From NCBI GenBank assembly GCA_018340375.1, contig JAFFJZ010000001.1, positions 17,998,001 to 18,062,000 of the forward strand: a stretch of 64,000 nucleotides of DNA, read 5' to 3'. Source of the stretch: Gonatopus flavifemur (taxonomy: Eukaryota; Arthropoda; Insecta; Hymenoptera; Dryinidae). Below are positions 47,302-59,715 of the stretch, one piece after another. Within the stretch, counting starts at the first letter, position 1, and each line of letters opens with the position of its first letter. Under the pieces are notes generated by a model that worked only from the letters and a program-made list of their open reading frames with translations, was not told the DNA's origin and did not search any database. Both the position numbers and the translations under genes were made by a program.

Positions 47302-50300
47302 TTCAAATTGAAGTCATCACACGCTTGCTCGGAGCCATGCTATTTTTCGATGATTCCTCTCTGGTTTGATTACGTCCTTCTTCATAGAATTCAAAAATGC
47401 GCAAACGGCCTGAGGCTTTGTTTATACATATGCATATGCATATACATATGTTTTGCGTGCCTATGTATATATATATATATATACACACAAGTCAAAGTTG
47501 ATTTCGATTTTTATTTCATCGGTTGAACACGAGCGACATGGGATTAATTGTCGGCAACGAGAAAATGTGATTAATTACAGGCAGTAGCAGGTTTCTGGAC
47601 AAGCGACCGAAGCGAAAATTCGAATTCATGCATCGAAACATTGATGATATCGTCTGTATCTATGCATCGTTGATTGGAATTTATTTTTTTCATAGGTATA
47701 TTTACATTTATCATATAAATTTACGCAAGGGCACAAAGGGTTCTCTTTTTCAATCGATCGTACATTGATACCGTTTAAACAGTATGAGTAACAAATTATC
47801 ATCTTCGCACTTTTGATTATAACGTTTGTGCGTCAAACTTTTATCGTTCCGAATGCAAATTTTAATTGCTTCATACAAAGATTATTGAAAATACCTCTAA
47901 ACGCGTATAAACATTCGATCAATTATTCGAAATATTTTTCTCTATTTTATCTGTAATAAATCTTCCCCTGCGTTTCTGGTCGGTGAGCAATAAAACCAAA
48001 TCCAATCATGTTTTATAATGCAACGTCCTACCGTGGTATACGTTTTCCCTGGATTGCCTTCAGTACGATCCATCATTTTATCATAAGCGACAAGACAAAT
48101 AGTCTACAGTTTTCTGTTTTTATACAACAACTGTATTATATTTTATGAATCGATAATTAACTTTCTCGCTATTCGAATATTTTCTTGAGTTATCGTTGTT
48201 GTCATTTCTCTCTGTTTAGAAAATTCGTCAACTCTGAACCTTCATTACTTTTCGAAGGATAATCTCATCGAAGAAAAGTGTCCTCCATTAGGTTAAGGCT
48301 CAGCGCACGTGACAGAAGCGGGATCCTGTGACATATCGGCTGTCGTGCCACCTCGCCACCGCACAGAGAAAACCCGTTCAACTGTACTGACCGCTGTTCC
48401 ACCTCACCCTGCCCTCTCCCTATACCCCCATGGAGAATGGCGAAACAATCTATTACAGAAGACTTGTACGTTACCCATTCAGCTGTGGAACTTATCGAAC
48501 AGTGATTGATGGATTTATGATATTAACACCGTTAGAAATTTGCTATTCCTTTATACAAACTGGACTTCAAGTCTGGTATGGTGAAATTTTACTCAACCTA
48601 CATCATCTATGACTAAACCAGGTATTATATAATATATTCCAAATCCTCCCTCTCGAATGCTTTGAACAGTTGATGATTACGTTTTGAATTCTCGTTTCGA
48701 TTGGTTTGATTTTGATAATTGAGGAATCTTCAAATGGAATTCATATAACTCTCTATTTCAATGGAGTTTGGAATTCGATCTATTCAATCATATCATTGGT
48801 ATTCTTCTAGAGTGGAAATCAATGACAACATTGGATGAGAATTTTCTAAAATTTCAATCAAAATCAGAATACAAGAGTATGGAATAGGGTGGTTTTTCCG
48901 TGGAATTCCATTACGAGCAATTTGCATTGAAGACTGTACGTCGTTCGTTTTAGTATTAACGAAAGTTTGTAAACGCTTGGGCATAGAGATGAGAGAAAGA
49001 GACGACTCTCTATGTTCTCTCTTCCTTCCTTCTTTTATATATCATCAGTATCCTTGTGTATTTTATCTCAAGTGAGCTTAAGTACAGCTCTCCGTACTTC
49101 CAGAGTGGAAAATAATAAATTGGTAGTCCGTTGGTAGGAGAGGTCTGGAAGCGCTGTGTCTGTATACAGATTTACGGATACCGTGTATGCATCCGCGTAT
49201 CTTCATACACTTCTATCCTTGTTTGCATTTATGTGGTATTAATGTACGTCCAGGTATAATAATGAACGAAAGTAATTTAAGGGTGAACTGGCAGTATATC
49301 TAGAATATAACCCATCGAGATCCTAGCGCAGGAGTTGTTTTACAACCTCATTCTCATTTATGATTATTCAATTATTCTATTCTGTATGACACGAATATGG
49401 AATTGACAATCTGCTTCTGCAGGGAAACGCATTAGACTCTCAAATTTTCTCTTATAAAATGTACTCTATGTTGATACCATGATACGGTTCATGATCCATC
49501 ATGTGTACATGATTCACGATGCTACTAATAAAGATCATTTCGTATCTTTACCTCACATTGTATAATGCTACCAACATGCAAACTGGAGATACATCAACTT
49601 TCAAAATTTCACTTAAAACTACGAAATCAATGATTTGGAATATGAATATCCTTTGACCCACGTTCGAATTGAATTCTGTTCAACTATCTTCAGATCTCAG
49701 GATCTCAGAGATCTCTTTATATCTCTTTAGATCTCAGGAAATTCAACTCCGGTTGAAACTTGGAGAATAAACGTAAACAAGAATAACATTGCGATGAGAA
49801 ACTTTCGTTGCTTCATTAACAATTTAATGCATTTAAGATAGTTCAACTGCTCTTTCTACACCCACGCGTTCTTTCTTTCTTCTTTATAGTATTTGGTCGA
49901 TTCCAGGCGTGGCTGCAATTCAAACTTGGACTCGAACGATAAATAGTTACAACGTAATTCCATTAGAACGAATTGCCAACGTAAAGAGACCCTATCCCTT
50001 TCTCTTTTCCTTGCATAAAATCACATATATACCTGCGCAAAGTACTTATATCCTTTATTCGTGACGAAAGTTCTAACTATTATGATAAGCGCGACGTAGA
50101 TAATGTTATAGTCTGAAAGGAGTGTGTTGAAATCCTAAAGAGTTGCAGGTGGCTCGGATTGCTTTTCCGTATCAGTGATAAGGATGTGGGAGAACAATCG
50201 GACGATGCGAATTCCATGTGAAAAAATTCGATCAAGTTCTTTCATGCTGTCATTCTCCCGAAATATCGTCATGGAGCTTGTCTCTTTAGCTTGGGTTTTT

Positions 50301-50855
50301 TGAATTTTTTACGTAAAATCCTTTGATGATTATTCCTTGCATAGGATGTGAGATCATCGTTTCTTGAGCCCACTTTTCCGCACGTTGTTAAGAAGATTTT
50401 GAATAATTTCGCTGATGACGTACGAAAGAAAACCCTGCATTACATATATTTCGTTCGAATGCCATCACAAATTTGGGATATTTGATTTCGGATCAAATTT
50501 CAGCTAGTGATAGATCTCACTTCAGTCAGTGACGGGGAATTAATGGTTATCCACGTAGCATAGTCGTACATCAGTTGATTATCAGATGATTCCATTGTTG
50601 GAGTATCTTGTGTCACTGATAGGAATCCATACATCGACCGATTATTGGCTATCTCTGAACTATTCTTGGATATTACAATCTTATCAATCAGTATGTATTC
50701 ATTTTCAGTCAACAATGGAATAGATCTCTGAATGTGAGGATCCTAATCCACAATATGAAAAGGCTCCAAATCGATAGAAAACACTCTCGATCGTGCTCAT
50801 CGCTCTATCAATCATGACAAATCATTAAGAGAGGTGTCTCAAATATTTTCCAGTA
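46578..50855. other. AT-rich DNA with microsatellites, no supported gene
   Basis: TA runs are at 47276-47301 and 47465-47482. A GC-richer stretch at 48295-48440 has a 66-codon frame of no recognised family and might be a non-coding exon. Nothing else was supported. Confidence 0.45.
47276..47301 (+). repeat. (TA)n microsatellite
   Basis: Uninterrupted TA run of about 12 units. A shorter one lies 170 bp downstream. Confidence 0.95.
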
Positions 50856-51342
50856 GGAGAGCATGGGTTACAGCGGATCAGCGCACCTCTTCAGTTCATA
50901 AAACGACTGTACATGCCAGTAGTATCACTTTTTAGGCACCCTTTTTTAACCTCATCTTGGAATGCCGCTGAACTGCAAGGTGTCATAACGTGTATTCAGT
51001 GTAGAGTTGTTATTGATAACATCATCTGAGTCTGGGTTTTATATTCACGGAGAATTTTATATGTCTTGTTTTTATGAGAATGTATCTGAATTAACTCGGG
51101 TCTACATTTTTATTTGCTTATGAGTATCTAAAGTGAAGGGTTTGCAAGTCATTTTTATTTACGGATTGATGATCTGTTCACAAATAAATTCTAATATATA
51201 AGTGTACGAGTGAGGTACAGTGGATCAGGGACTATTTGATGATAATTCTAGTTTGTCCCATAAGCAAATACATACTAAATAAGATAACCCTGATTGGTTG
51301 AACCGTTTTGAATAATATTTTATCTCTCCGTTACAATTCAAG

Positions 51343-51657
51343 ATGCCTTGAAATCGTGTTCGGAAACCTGAATGAAAAATTGGTGTAGGTTGTTGTGAAT
51401 CTTGTGAACAAGGATGGATTGAAAATCAGAACTGCTGCAAAATTGAAAGGCTTTCTTCTCAGCACCTCACAGCGTTACTGTGAGAAATTTTGAGGTTCTG
51501 AGAGTGTGATCCATGAAATTATTCACTGTAACCCAGATATGGGGTACAGTGGATCAAATTATAAAATTCCAGAAGATGATGAAAACTTGGTATTTAATTT
51601 ACGCAAATTAACAATATCGTTTGTTCATTTCGTGGGCGAAGGAATATTATATATGTA
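51343..51657 (+). pseudogene. Pogo/Tigger-type transposase N-terminus, broken
   Basis: The frame starts M-P-stop-NRVRKPE, close to the MPRNRVRK start common in insect pogo-like transposases. It then hits a stop, shifts frame, and reads VVNLVNKDGLKIRTAAKLKG, the position of a psq/CENP-B-like helix-turn-helix, followed by SQRYCEKF and another stop. After it come MGYSGSNYKIPEDDENLVF and FVGEGILYM, where pogo proteins have a linker before the catalytic domain. The mariner sits at its end; past it the frame reads MNFHIETFTTPEVMEPEKK and then the element ends. No DDE domain remains. The family call rests on domain layout, not on a search. Confidence 0.55.
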
Positions 51658-52979
51658 CGAGGTGTGTTCAAAAAGTAAGGTGACTTTGTATTTTCAAGGA
51701 AAAATATTTATTTATTTATCAATATTTATGTTGTCCCCTTCAAAGTAATCCCCCTCAGACACAATACACTTATGCCAACGGTTTTTCCAATCCTCAAAGC
51801 ACTTCTCATAAGCACTTTTCGGTATAGCCTTGAGCTCTTCCAGCGATGCAGTCTTTATCTCTTCAATCGTTGCAAATCTCCGTCCTTTCATAGGTCTCTT
51901 TAGTTTTGGGAACAAGAAAAAGTCACATAGGGCCAAATCCGGTGAATATGGTGGCTGAGGCATGATTGTGGTGTTGTTTTTGGCCAAAAAATCTCTCACA
52001 AGCAAAGATGAGTGAGCAGGGGCATTATCGTAATGCACAAGCCATGAATTATTTTTCCACAATTCTGGACGTTTTCTTCGTATTGCTTCTCGCAAACGGC
52101 GCATAACTTCAAGATAATACTGTTTCTTGACCGTACGACCATATGGTAAGAACTCCTGATGCACCACGCCATGGTAATCGAAGAAAACAGTGAGCAAAAC
52201 TTTGACATTTGATCGAACTTGGCGTGCTTTTTTCGGTCTTGGCTCATCTGGGGTCTTCCATTGGGACGATTGGACTTTGGTTTCGACATCATAACCATAT
52301 ACCCATGATTCGTCACCAGTTATGACCCTTTTGAGTAAATCTGGGTCGTCGTTGACGTCATTCAACAGTTCTTGAGCGATGCTCATGCGACGGTTTTTTT
52401 GGTCAAAATTTAGCAATTTCGGAACAAACTTCGCTGACACACGTCTCATGCCCAAAACGTTAGAAAAAATTTCATGGCACGAGCCAAGCGATAAACCAAC
52501 ATCCTCAGCAACTTCTCTGATAGTGATTCGACGATTTTCCAAAACAATTTTCTTCACTGCTTGAACGTTTTCATCAGTTGTTGACGTGCTTGGGCGTCCA
52601 GAGCGAGGCTCGTCATTGGCATCTTCCCGGCCATCTTGGAGGAGTTTGTACCACTTGTAAACATTTTTTTTACTCAGAACAGTTTCACCGTATGCTACTG
52701 TCAACATTTCAAGTGTTTCGGAGCACTTTATTTTATTTTTTACACAAAATTTGATGCAAATCCTTTGATCCATATTTTTCGATAGCAAGAAATCGCCGAG
52801 CACGCAAAACACTCATAACCTTTACGCCTCTCACAACCAAACAAAAAATGCTATACACTTGAAACTTGGTACAGATGTTCGGGAAGAGTGTGCCAACATA
52901 ACAAAACAAAAAAATCGATAATCGAAAGTACGTTGCCCGCGAAATTTGAAAAGTCACCTTACTTTTTGAACACACCTCG
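51658..52979 (-). mobile_element. Mariner element with intact transposase
   Basis: A 1322-bp element with perfect 30-bp terminal inverted repeats beginning CGAGGTGTGTTCAAAAAGTA, bordered by TA on both sides (51656-51657 and 52980-52981). It encodes an uninterrupted transposase on the minus strand. Perfect termini, a clean target duplication and an open frame indicate recent insertion. It sits inside the pogo-like remnant. Its inner terminal sequence AAAAAGTAAGGTGAC is shared with the dead mariner at 20361. Confidence 0.97.
51712..52773 (-). CDS. Mariner transposase (DD34D), intact
   Basis: 353 codons from the Met at 52773 (MDQRICIKFC); an upstream in-frame Met at 52812 would add 13 residues, but the chosen start matches the usual N-terminus of related transposases. 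The N-terminal half carries two helix-turn-helix regions (about residues 10-45 and 75-110, with GRPSTST between them) that would bind the terminal repeats. VPKLLNF is at 118-124, the position of the WVPHEL-like linker. Catalytic acidic residues are D154 (TGDESW), D249 (HYDNAPAH) and D284 (LALCDFF). There are 34 residues between the last two, hence DD34D. SPDLA precedes the third Asp, with Leu where most relatives have Pro. Length and motif order are normal for the family. It acts in the nucleus, cutting and pasting at TA. Activity is possible but not shown. Confidence 0.97.
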   Translation of the reverse strand: MDQRICIKFCVKNKIKCSETLEMLTVAYGETVLSKKNVYKWYKLLQDGREDANDEPRSGRPSTSTTDENVQAVKKIVLENRRITIREVAEDVGLSLGSCHEIFSNVLGMRRVSAKFVPKLLNFDQKNRRMSIAQELLNDVNDDPDLLKRVITGDESWVYGYDVETKVQSSQWKTPDEPRPKKARQVRSNVKVLLTVFFDYHGVVHQEFLPYGRTVKKQYYLEVMRRLREAIRRKRPELWKNNSWLVHYDNAPAHSSLLVRDFLAKNNTTIMPQPPYSPDLALCDFFLFPKLKRPMKGRRFATIEEIKTASLEELKAIPKSAYEKCFEDWKNRWHKCIVSEGDYFEGDNINIDK

Positions 52980-53065
52980 TATATGAACTTCCATATTGAA
53001 ACGTTCACTACTCCTGAAGTTATGGAGCCTGAAAAAAAAGTAATTCACTGTGATCCATGCTCCCC

Positions 53066-56000
53066 TACCTTTCAGATGACGTTTGAGATGTGTGATTCAT
53101 TTGTAAGGAGTTAAACTTCTCACCCAACTACTTTGGCAAAACACAAAACTTCCAATACACCTCAACACTTCTCCTTTGTCTTCTCTTTTCTTTCCTACTG
53201 CTCTTCTCCTACTTTTCTTTTTCCTAACGCTGCTAATGAACGAAACTTCGCTATTGCGTTTTTAAACAATACCCGCACCAAGTCTTACTTGCACCAACTT
53301 TCTAACGAACTTTGACGATCGCTTTATCCTGTATAGGAAGGATCGGTTGGCCGAGGGTAGGATATTCAGAGACTTTACTATAAGGGATGAGAGAAAGAGA
53401 GGAAGAATATAGTATTGAGAAGGATAAGAAGAACTGAACTGAGAGAGAAAGAAAGACAAAGGGAGACAGACTGAAACTTTTGTTGCAAGCATGGTATTAT
53501 AGGTCAGAATCCTCAGACGAGCCAAAGAGATTTGAGAAACCTTACGAGAACGCTTTCTCAAGGGACACCGAGTATATACTTACCGCTTTTGTGAACTCAT
53601 ATTGTATTTTTAGTTAAATGACTCGATTAAGTACCCTCCAGCGCTATCGAAACGAGCCAAGTATTGTTCCTGCACAACAAGAAAGTTTCAGAACAGTACC
53701 GAACAAAAGAAAAATTACTTTAATCCAATTTTATATTTTGAAATTAAATCCGAGTCTTGTTTATTTTCTTTCATAATCAATTATTCACCGTATATATTGC
53801 AGTGAATGTATGTAAAAACATTCCAACGATGTAGTAGGAACGTTATAACTAATACGAAGGTACAGTGCGCTGTATTGCAGAGCTGCGATACAAAGTTTCA
53901 ATACGAAGTTACGATAGCGTAGGCTTTGATTCTCATATTCACATTTTTTTTTCTGGTTGATGATGTAAAATGTTCCCATTCTTGTTCAAATGGGAGGTCA
54001 ATCTTTCATTCTTACAACATAAAACTCTCGTAATATAATTATTTGAATCATTTCAGAAGAATTACTGGAGAATTTTTCATAATTATTGGATTTGGATTTC
54101 GGTGAGAATACATAATGTACCAAGAAGAAATAAAGCAATAACCATTATGTACTCTACGATATAGCTTACCAGCGAGTTTGTCGATAACGAATTTATGCGC
54201 CTATTTTCTTTGGGAAGTACACGTGTGTCTGATGAATAAATTAGTAAAATAGATTGAAACTTTGGAAAATAGTCACCTTTGAATCGCACGCCGAGTCATA
54301 ATAAACTCTACCTGTTTTCCAAACTTTCTTCCACGATATTGGTGAATATTCTTGTGAACTTAAGCGATAATGATTAGAGAAAAGATGAACGCAGTTTATC
54401 CGCAGTCACCCACAGTCCAAAGTTGTGTGTTATTTTAGAAGAATTTTCATATCGTCAAATTTTGAAGAAGGTTGAATTACTTCATATCATATCCTTCGAT
54501 TCGCCTCTAATGCGAATAAATTCTTTGATCCGTCATCAATCTCAACAGAATTGATTCGTATATCGAACACATGCATCGTGAGACTCGAATGAAATTTCAT
54601 TTCATCCAAATGAAGTATTCCCTCAGCGAGTCCCCATTAAATTTTTATATTTTCTTCTCACACACGATTTTTCATCATCAATGTATAGGTTGAAAAGGTC
54701 AGAGTAATTTCTTGATATATTTTTCACGTTGAGTTCGATTAATCAGTGAGATTATTACGGGAATTGTTATTGCTCCTTTTGTTTATGAAATTAAACAAAG
54801 AGAAATTTATTAGAGTGTGATGTGATTACAATCCCCATTATGATCAACAAACGATAAATTTCACCATAAATTTCTCTACATTTGAATACATTATTATATT
54901 CTGATGGAGATGATAGTTGTGGTTCGTATTTACGTCACGTTATAGTAAACGATTGAATAAACTACAGGACATTCACGGAATTTAAAAAATCTGTACTAAC
55001 TTTGCCACTAAAACAATACTCTTTAGACTCCATGAATAATTTATGGATTTGATTCAACATTCCTCCTATCGAACTTCAAGCGATGAATGAATAACAATAA
55101 AGTCTTTCATCTTAAAATAACTCTTCTCATCGAACTTCATACGAAACGGATGAATAAATCATAAATCGAGTCCAACTTTTATTTTCAAATAATTCATCCC
55201 ATCGAACAATCCGATTCATTAATCGAAATACATAATAAATTCCCCCGGCTTTCAAAATTACGACATTGAACTCACTTTACAACTCAAATCCTGATCATTT
55301 TTATGAATTCTCGTGGATTTTGCATGTCTTTTGGGGTAGAAATAGCCATCATTCGTCAATTTTTTTCCAATCGTTTTTGAGGCAAATGAATGAACGAATT
55401 CCTGAAGAAGATTTGTATTCTCATGGACTCCATTCTTGGCGATATTCCGTATTGGATTTATTAGTACTTTTGAAACTTTTATACGACGATAAAGTCGATA
55501 ATCGTATATCGAAGAACTATTGCATTCGTTATCGTTTATCCTCGCAGTTCATATTTCAACGTCTCTCTATGGTCACATTTCATCAACGTAAAGTATTATT
55601 CGTTCGGAATACGTAAAAGAATTCATAAATAACGATGGAGAGGAATATAGGAAGGAAACTCGGGATTTTTCGTTCGCCCCAGAGCAGATTATTGAATTAT
55701 TCACGAATATTTGCTGGCAAATCTCTTGAAAATGAGCGATGACAATATCTTTGTATATGATTTTTCCACTAACAGGAATGAATATTTTATCTCATCCGAT
55801 TTTACCATCACGAGTACGCTTGATACCCAAAGGACCTCCGCCGTTGCCGTCCATGGAATTTAGGATGAGAATCACGTAGTGTCCCGTACTAGAGACCGAC
55901 CTCGCTAATCACCGTAATTGCAACAATTAATTCGATTCATTTCCAGCTGCTTCTGATTAATCCTTCCTCTCTCTCTCTCTCTCTCACACACTCTCTCCCG

Positions 56001-57574
56001 TTCACTCTATATTCTCTTTTGCACAATCGTTCGCACCGGCTGTTGCATGCCTCCCATCTAATATCAAATTTGTATCGAGCACTGAATTTGAATCGCGAAA
56101 GTGTGAAATTGAGGAGAATTTTTCTTCAACGCCATGGAAAGGAAATTATTGGAATTCACAATTTCCCATTTTTTTGATCCATCGATGATGATCCAATCCA
56201 ATTTTGGAATGAATATTTATTTGTGGTGAAAAAATATATCGAATGCACTCGCATCGCCACGAGCTTCGAATTTGATTGAATTTTGAAATTCTACCTTAAT
56301 GGGGGGATGAATTTTTTCTATTCAAATTCACGTTTATCGAAGAGAGGAGTAAAATCAAAAATTCCATATGAAATTCCGGATCCATTATTCAACATTATCC
56401 ATGTACATTGTAAATGCGTCTATCATTTTTCATATTTTCCATTGACATGTCGATATACGAACGGCAGCATGCTTGTCACTGAATTTTTCATCTCAGATCT
56501 GGTATCAGTTAACATCAACTTCAAAGGTTCCTTCGCATAAAAGAATTCCATAGCAAGAGAGAACGATTGTATTGTTCCCAGCATGTTGTATACTACACAC
56601 ATCCACACGTGCGCATCCGCTATAAACAAGATAAGGTTTACGCCCAGCGCCTCTCATTCACATTCTTCTTCATTGCTCTGTTCTCATGCCATTCAACTTG
56701 ACTTTTGTATTACGGCATAACCGTAGCGCGTGCACACGATCACTTTCACCGACGATTCACACTTTGAACTCTATACTACGGTACCACGAGATATGATGAT
56801 CTATTTGCTTGTAATTGATCCGCCTTTTCGATTCAATAAGCAAAACATTCCTTTAATCGACGTAATCCAATGAAATATGAATTTTACTCGACAGGAAAGT
56901 GTCACAGCTTAAATCTATTCGTGGGACCTGACAAATGCTGGGGGAAAAGTTTCTATTGGGAAGAAAGGGAAAAAAAGTTCAAGAGAAGAAGAACTTGAGC
57001 AAATTCTATGCGATGTTTTGGGTCTCAAAGAACGACTCGTAGTTAAGTTCTAAAGCTTCTATGTGAAAGCAAGTAGCTCGAGGTGAGAAATAAACTCTGA
57101 GAAAATAAAATAAAATGGTAGATGTAAGAATATCTTGTGTTGGTTCTCTTATTTCTTGTCGATAAAAGAAGTTCTTTCGTCATGTATCGATTACTCTTTG
57201 GCGTATTTGGGTGTGGTATCCAATAAATGATAATTATAAGCTTGAGAAGGAAGCCAAAGATATGAGAGATTGGAAGATCAATGTTACGTTATGGCTTCTT
57301 TTAAGCATTTCGAATGTCATTTTGTTTCATGAACTCGAATTTATTCAAAATAACTTTCAGCAATCACTCCCTCTCTAATAGAAACTAGATGGACTTCAAC
57401 CACTCTGAAATTTAAGTAGATAAAAAGTTAAAAAAACCTGTCTTCGATTTGGATCTGAATCATCACTTCTTCGAATGAAATTAAGTCAATGAAGATGAAA
57501 TTGTTGGAATTTCACGTTACAGTAAACTCGACGAAGTTGAATCAAACTTCCGATTCGATGAAAATTAAAAATCA
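53066..57574. other. AT-rich DNA, no supported gene
   Basis: A CT microsatellite is at 55967-55996. A 116-codon frame at 55266-55616 (+) has no recognised family. Nothing else was supported. Confidence 0.45.
55967..55996 (+). repeat. (CT)n microsatellite
   Basis: CT run interrupted once by CACACA. Confidence 0.9.
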
Positions 57575-57914
57575 CTCATGTGGAAATGGAAACGCGGGCC
57601 GCTACTGGCTCACTACTGTTGCCAGAGGTGCCAGTTCTGATGTGAGCCTGCTATGGTGAAACTCTGGCATTGCAACATGATCAGTTGTTTTGCCAGAGCT
57701 GGATGAGAAATGACAAGGAGTGGAAATGATGACATCCTATGTAGAAATTTGAACCCGCCCCAGTACTGGCACAGTACCGGTAACCGGGATTACCAGGAGT
57801 GATCATATTTCGAGTAAAAAAAAACACATTAAATTTGAACTTTGAAAATCTAAACGATTCATTGTTCTCATTATCATCATCGGAGGAAGGCACTTTGGGA
57901 GTGATTTCTTGAAA

Positions 57915-57985
57915 GTTCACTGAGTGAGGATTGAACCCGGGTCCTGCGAGTGGGAAACTGAGTCTCTATCACATCTCCGAGTTCA
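57915..57985 (-). other. tRNA-like module inside copy B
   Basis: On the minus strand it reads GATGTGATAGAGACTCAGTT, then CCCACTCGCAGGACC, then CGGGTTCAATCCTCACTC. The B-box-like GGTTCAATCC is intact. It is the clearest of the three copies. Confidence 0.55.
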
Positions 57986-59376
57986 CGACGAATCATCACT
58001 CAAATTGCCATTTACTGTAATGAGACCGTTGAAGTTAGCGTTGCCGCGATATTATCGTCGATAATTGAGGAATAATCGATTATCTCAATTTTCACACGTT
58101 CCTATGGAATATATAATCCACGAATCTTCGATTATGTTCATGATGAAACGAAATAATGAATGATCCCAGACTTGTACACAAAATAAATCAAGATATGCTT
58201 CCATTTATCGTTACGATATATCGATAATTATCGTTACGATAGTGTAAGAATATTTTGATTTACAGGGTTCAGACAACTTTTGTTTTATCAATTTCCCTGA
58301 GTTTTCCCTGTGATTTCCCTGAGTAAAATCCCAATTTCCAGAAATCGTCAAATCATGAATGTCGATATTACAATCTCATAGTAAATTGATTTTCAATCCT
58401 TGCAGAAATAGTGAACTCTCAAACAGATTCAGTCGACCCAACCACAGTGGAGTGAAATACGGAGAAAGTCGATATGCGATTCAATTAATTTCTGTACAGG
58501 GTAGATTGAATCGCTGCACAACAAGTTTTGCCGTATACAACCTCATTGTAATTGAATCAATCAAATATTTTTTCCAATAGACAAATGAAAAATCTATTAT
58601 AAAATAACTTGATGTCTAAATAACATCATCGTGTTAAGTAAAGTGTTATTTTATATAACACTACATATTTTCTATTCAAGAGCACTGGTATAAAACATTC
58701 TAGTTCCTATTTCGGTGCAAACAAGGCACAAGTGAGGCATTCTACGTAACTTTTCTCTGCGTGTAGTATTAAGGTCCACTTTCACGCCAAAGGTACGCCT
58801 AGGATGATTTCTACTGAGGTTAGTTGGTTATTGGAGAACATATTTGTAATGATTAGTTCCCCAGAAGCATCTCCAGGTACTTCATTTTTCTGGAAGTTTT
58901 TATCATAAAACTGTTATTAAATGTATTTCTACTAGGATACAATGAAATCAAATGAATTATGTTTCTCTAACAATTCATTAATAGGTCAGTATCAGAAAAT
59001 CACAATGATTGAATGGATTGTCAAATACAGATATTCACTGAATAATAATGACTTCATAAATATAAAAACTTATAAGGATTAATTTTGAATAACTTCCCAA
59101 ATCTATCAGTTCAAAATGAATAAGATTTTTAAATAAATAAAAATTTTTTGTTCAAACATTGTTTTGCCACCACTGGATTATGATGACCGTGATATTGTAT
59201 CTGAAATTATAGAAAATTGATATAAACCAAACTTTGTTTTTATAAATTATAATTATGATACTCCATGTTTCACTACTACCAAGTAAAATGAACAATAAAT
59301 TTGAGAAACCAAGATTATAAAGCAGTGGTCGAAGTTTATTCGTGCTGATTTTTCGGCCAGATCCTAACCATTTTCA

Positions 59377-59562
59377 TGAAGCTGAAACTGGCAGCCGTAA
59401 AGCTAGCAGTCGATTGTCATAATTTCTTATATAACATTTTTATCAAAGACTGAAGTATCTGGAACGTTCAGTGGGATGTGACTTAATCGATTCCTGATAT
59501 AAACAAAGCTTTAACAATGTTCAATCAAAAGTTACAAGAACTGGCTGCTAGTTTCAGCTTCA
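59377..59562. repeat. Inverted repeat with AAGCTGAAACTRGCAGCC arms
   Basis: A 20-bp arm at 59377-59396 (TGAAGCTGAAACTGGCAGCC) recurs inverted at 59543-59562 with one difference. Similarity extends weakly outwards (CATTTTC / GAAAATGG). It may be a small MITE or terminal part of another repeat within the second hAT-like element. Confidence 0.55.
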
Positions 59563-59715
59563 GGCCATTTTCAAGGATTATACAAAAATCATAACAGCCA
59601 AGACGTTTCATATTTCATCTACAAACCCATCATCAATTGGATAAGATGATATTAAAATAAGAATTGTTGAATGTAGTGCTCGAATACTTTGTTCAATAAG
59701 TAAAGAAACCTAGTA

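Larger units (their letters stand above)
50856..53065 (+). mobile_element. Pogo-like element remnant split by an intact mariner
   Basis: Ends GGAGAGCATGGGTTACAGCG (left) and, reversed at the right, GGGGAGCATGGATCACAGTG. TA on both sides (50854-50855 and 53066-53067). Without the mariner at 51658-52979 and its TA it is about 886 bp. It keeps a broken pogo-type N-terminal reading frame (51343-51657). Copies of the terminal word TACAGTGGATCA recur inside at about 51217 and 51545. It is internally deleted, because the catalytic part of the transposase is absent. Confidence 0.75.
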
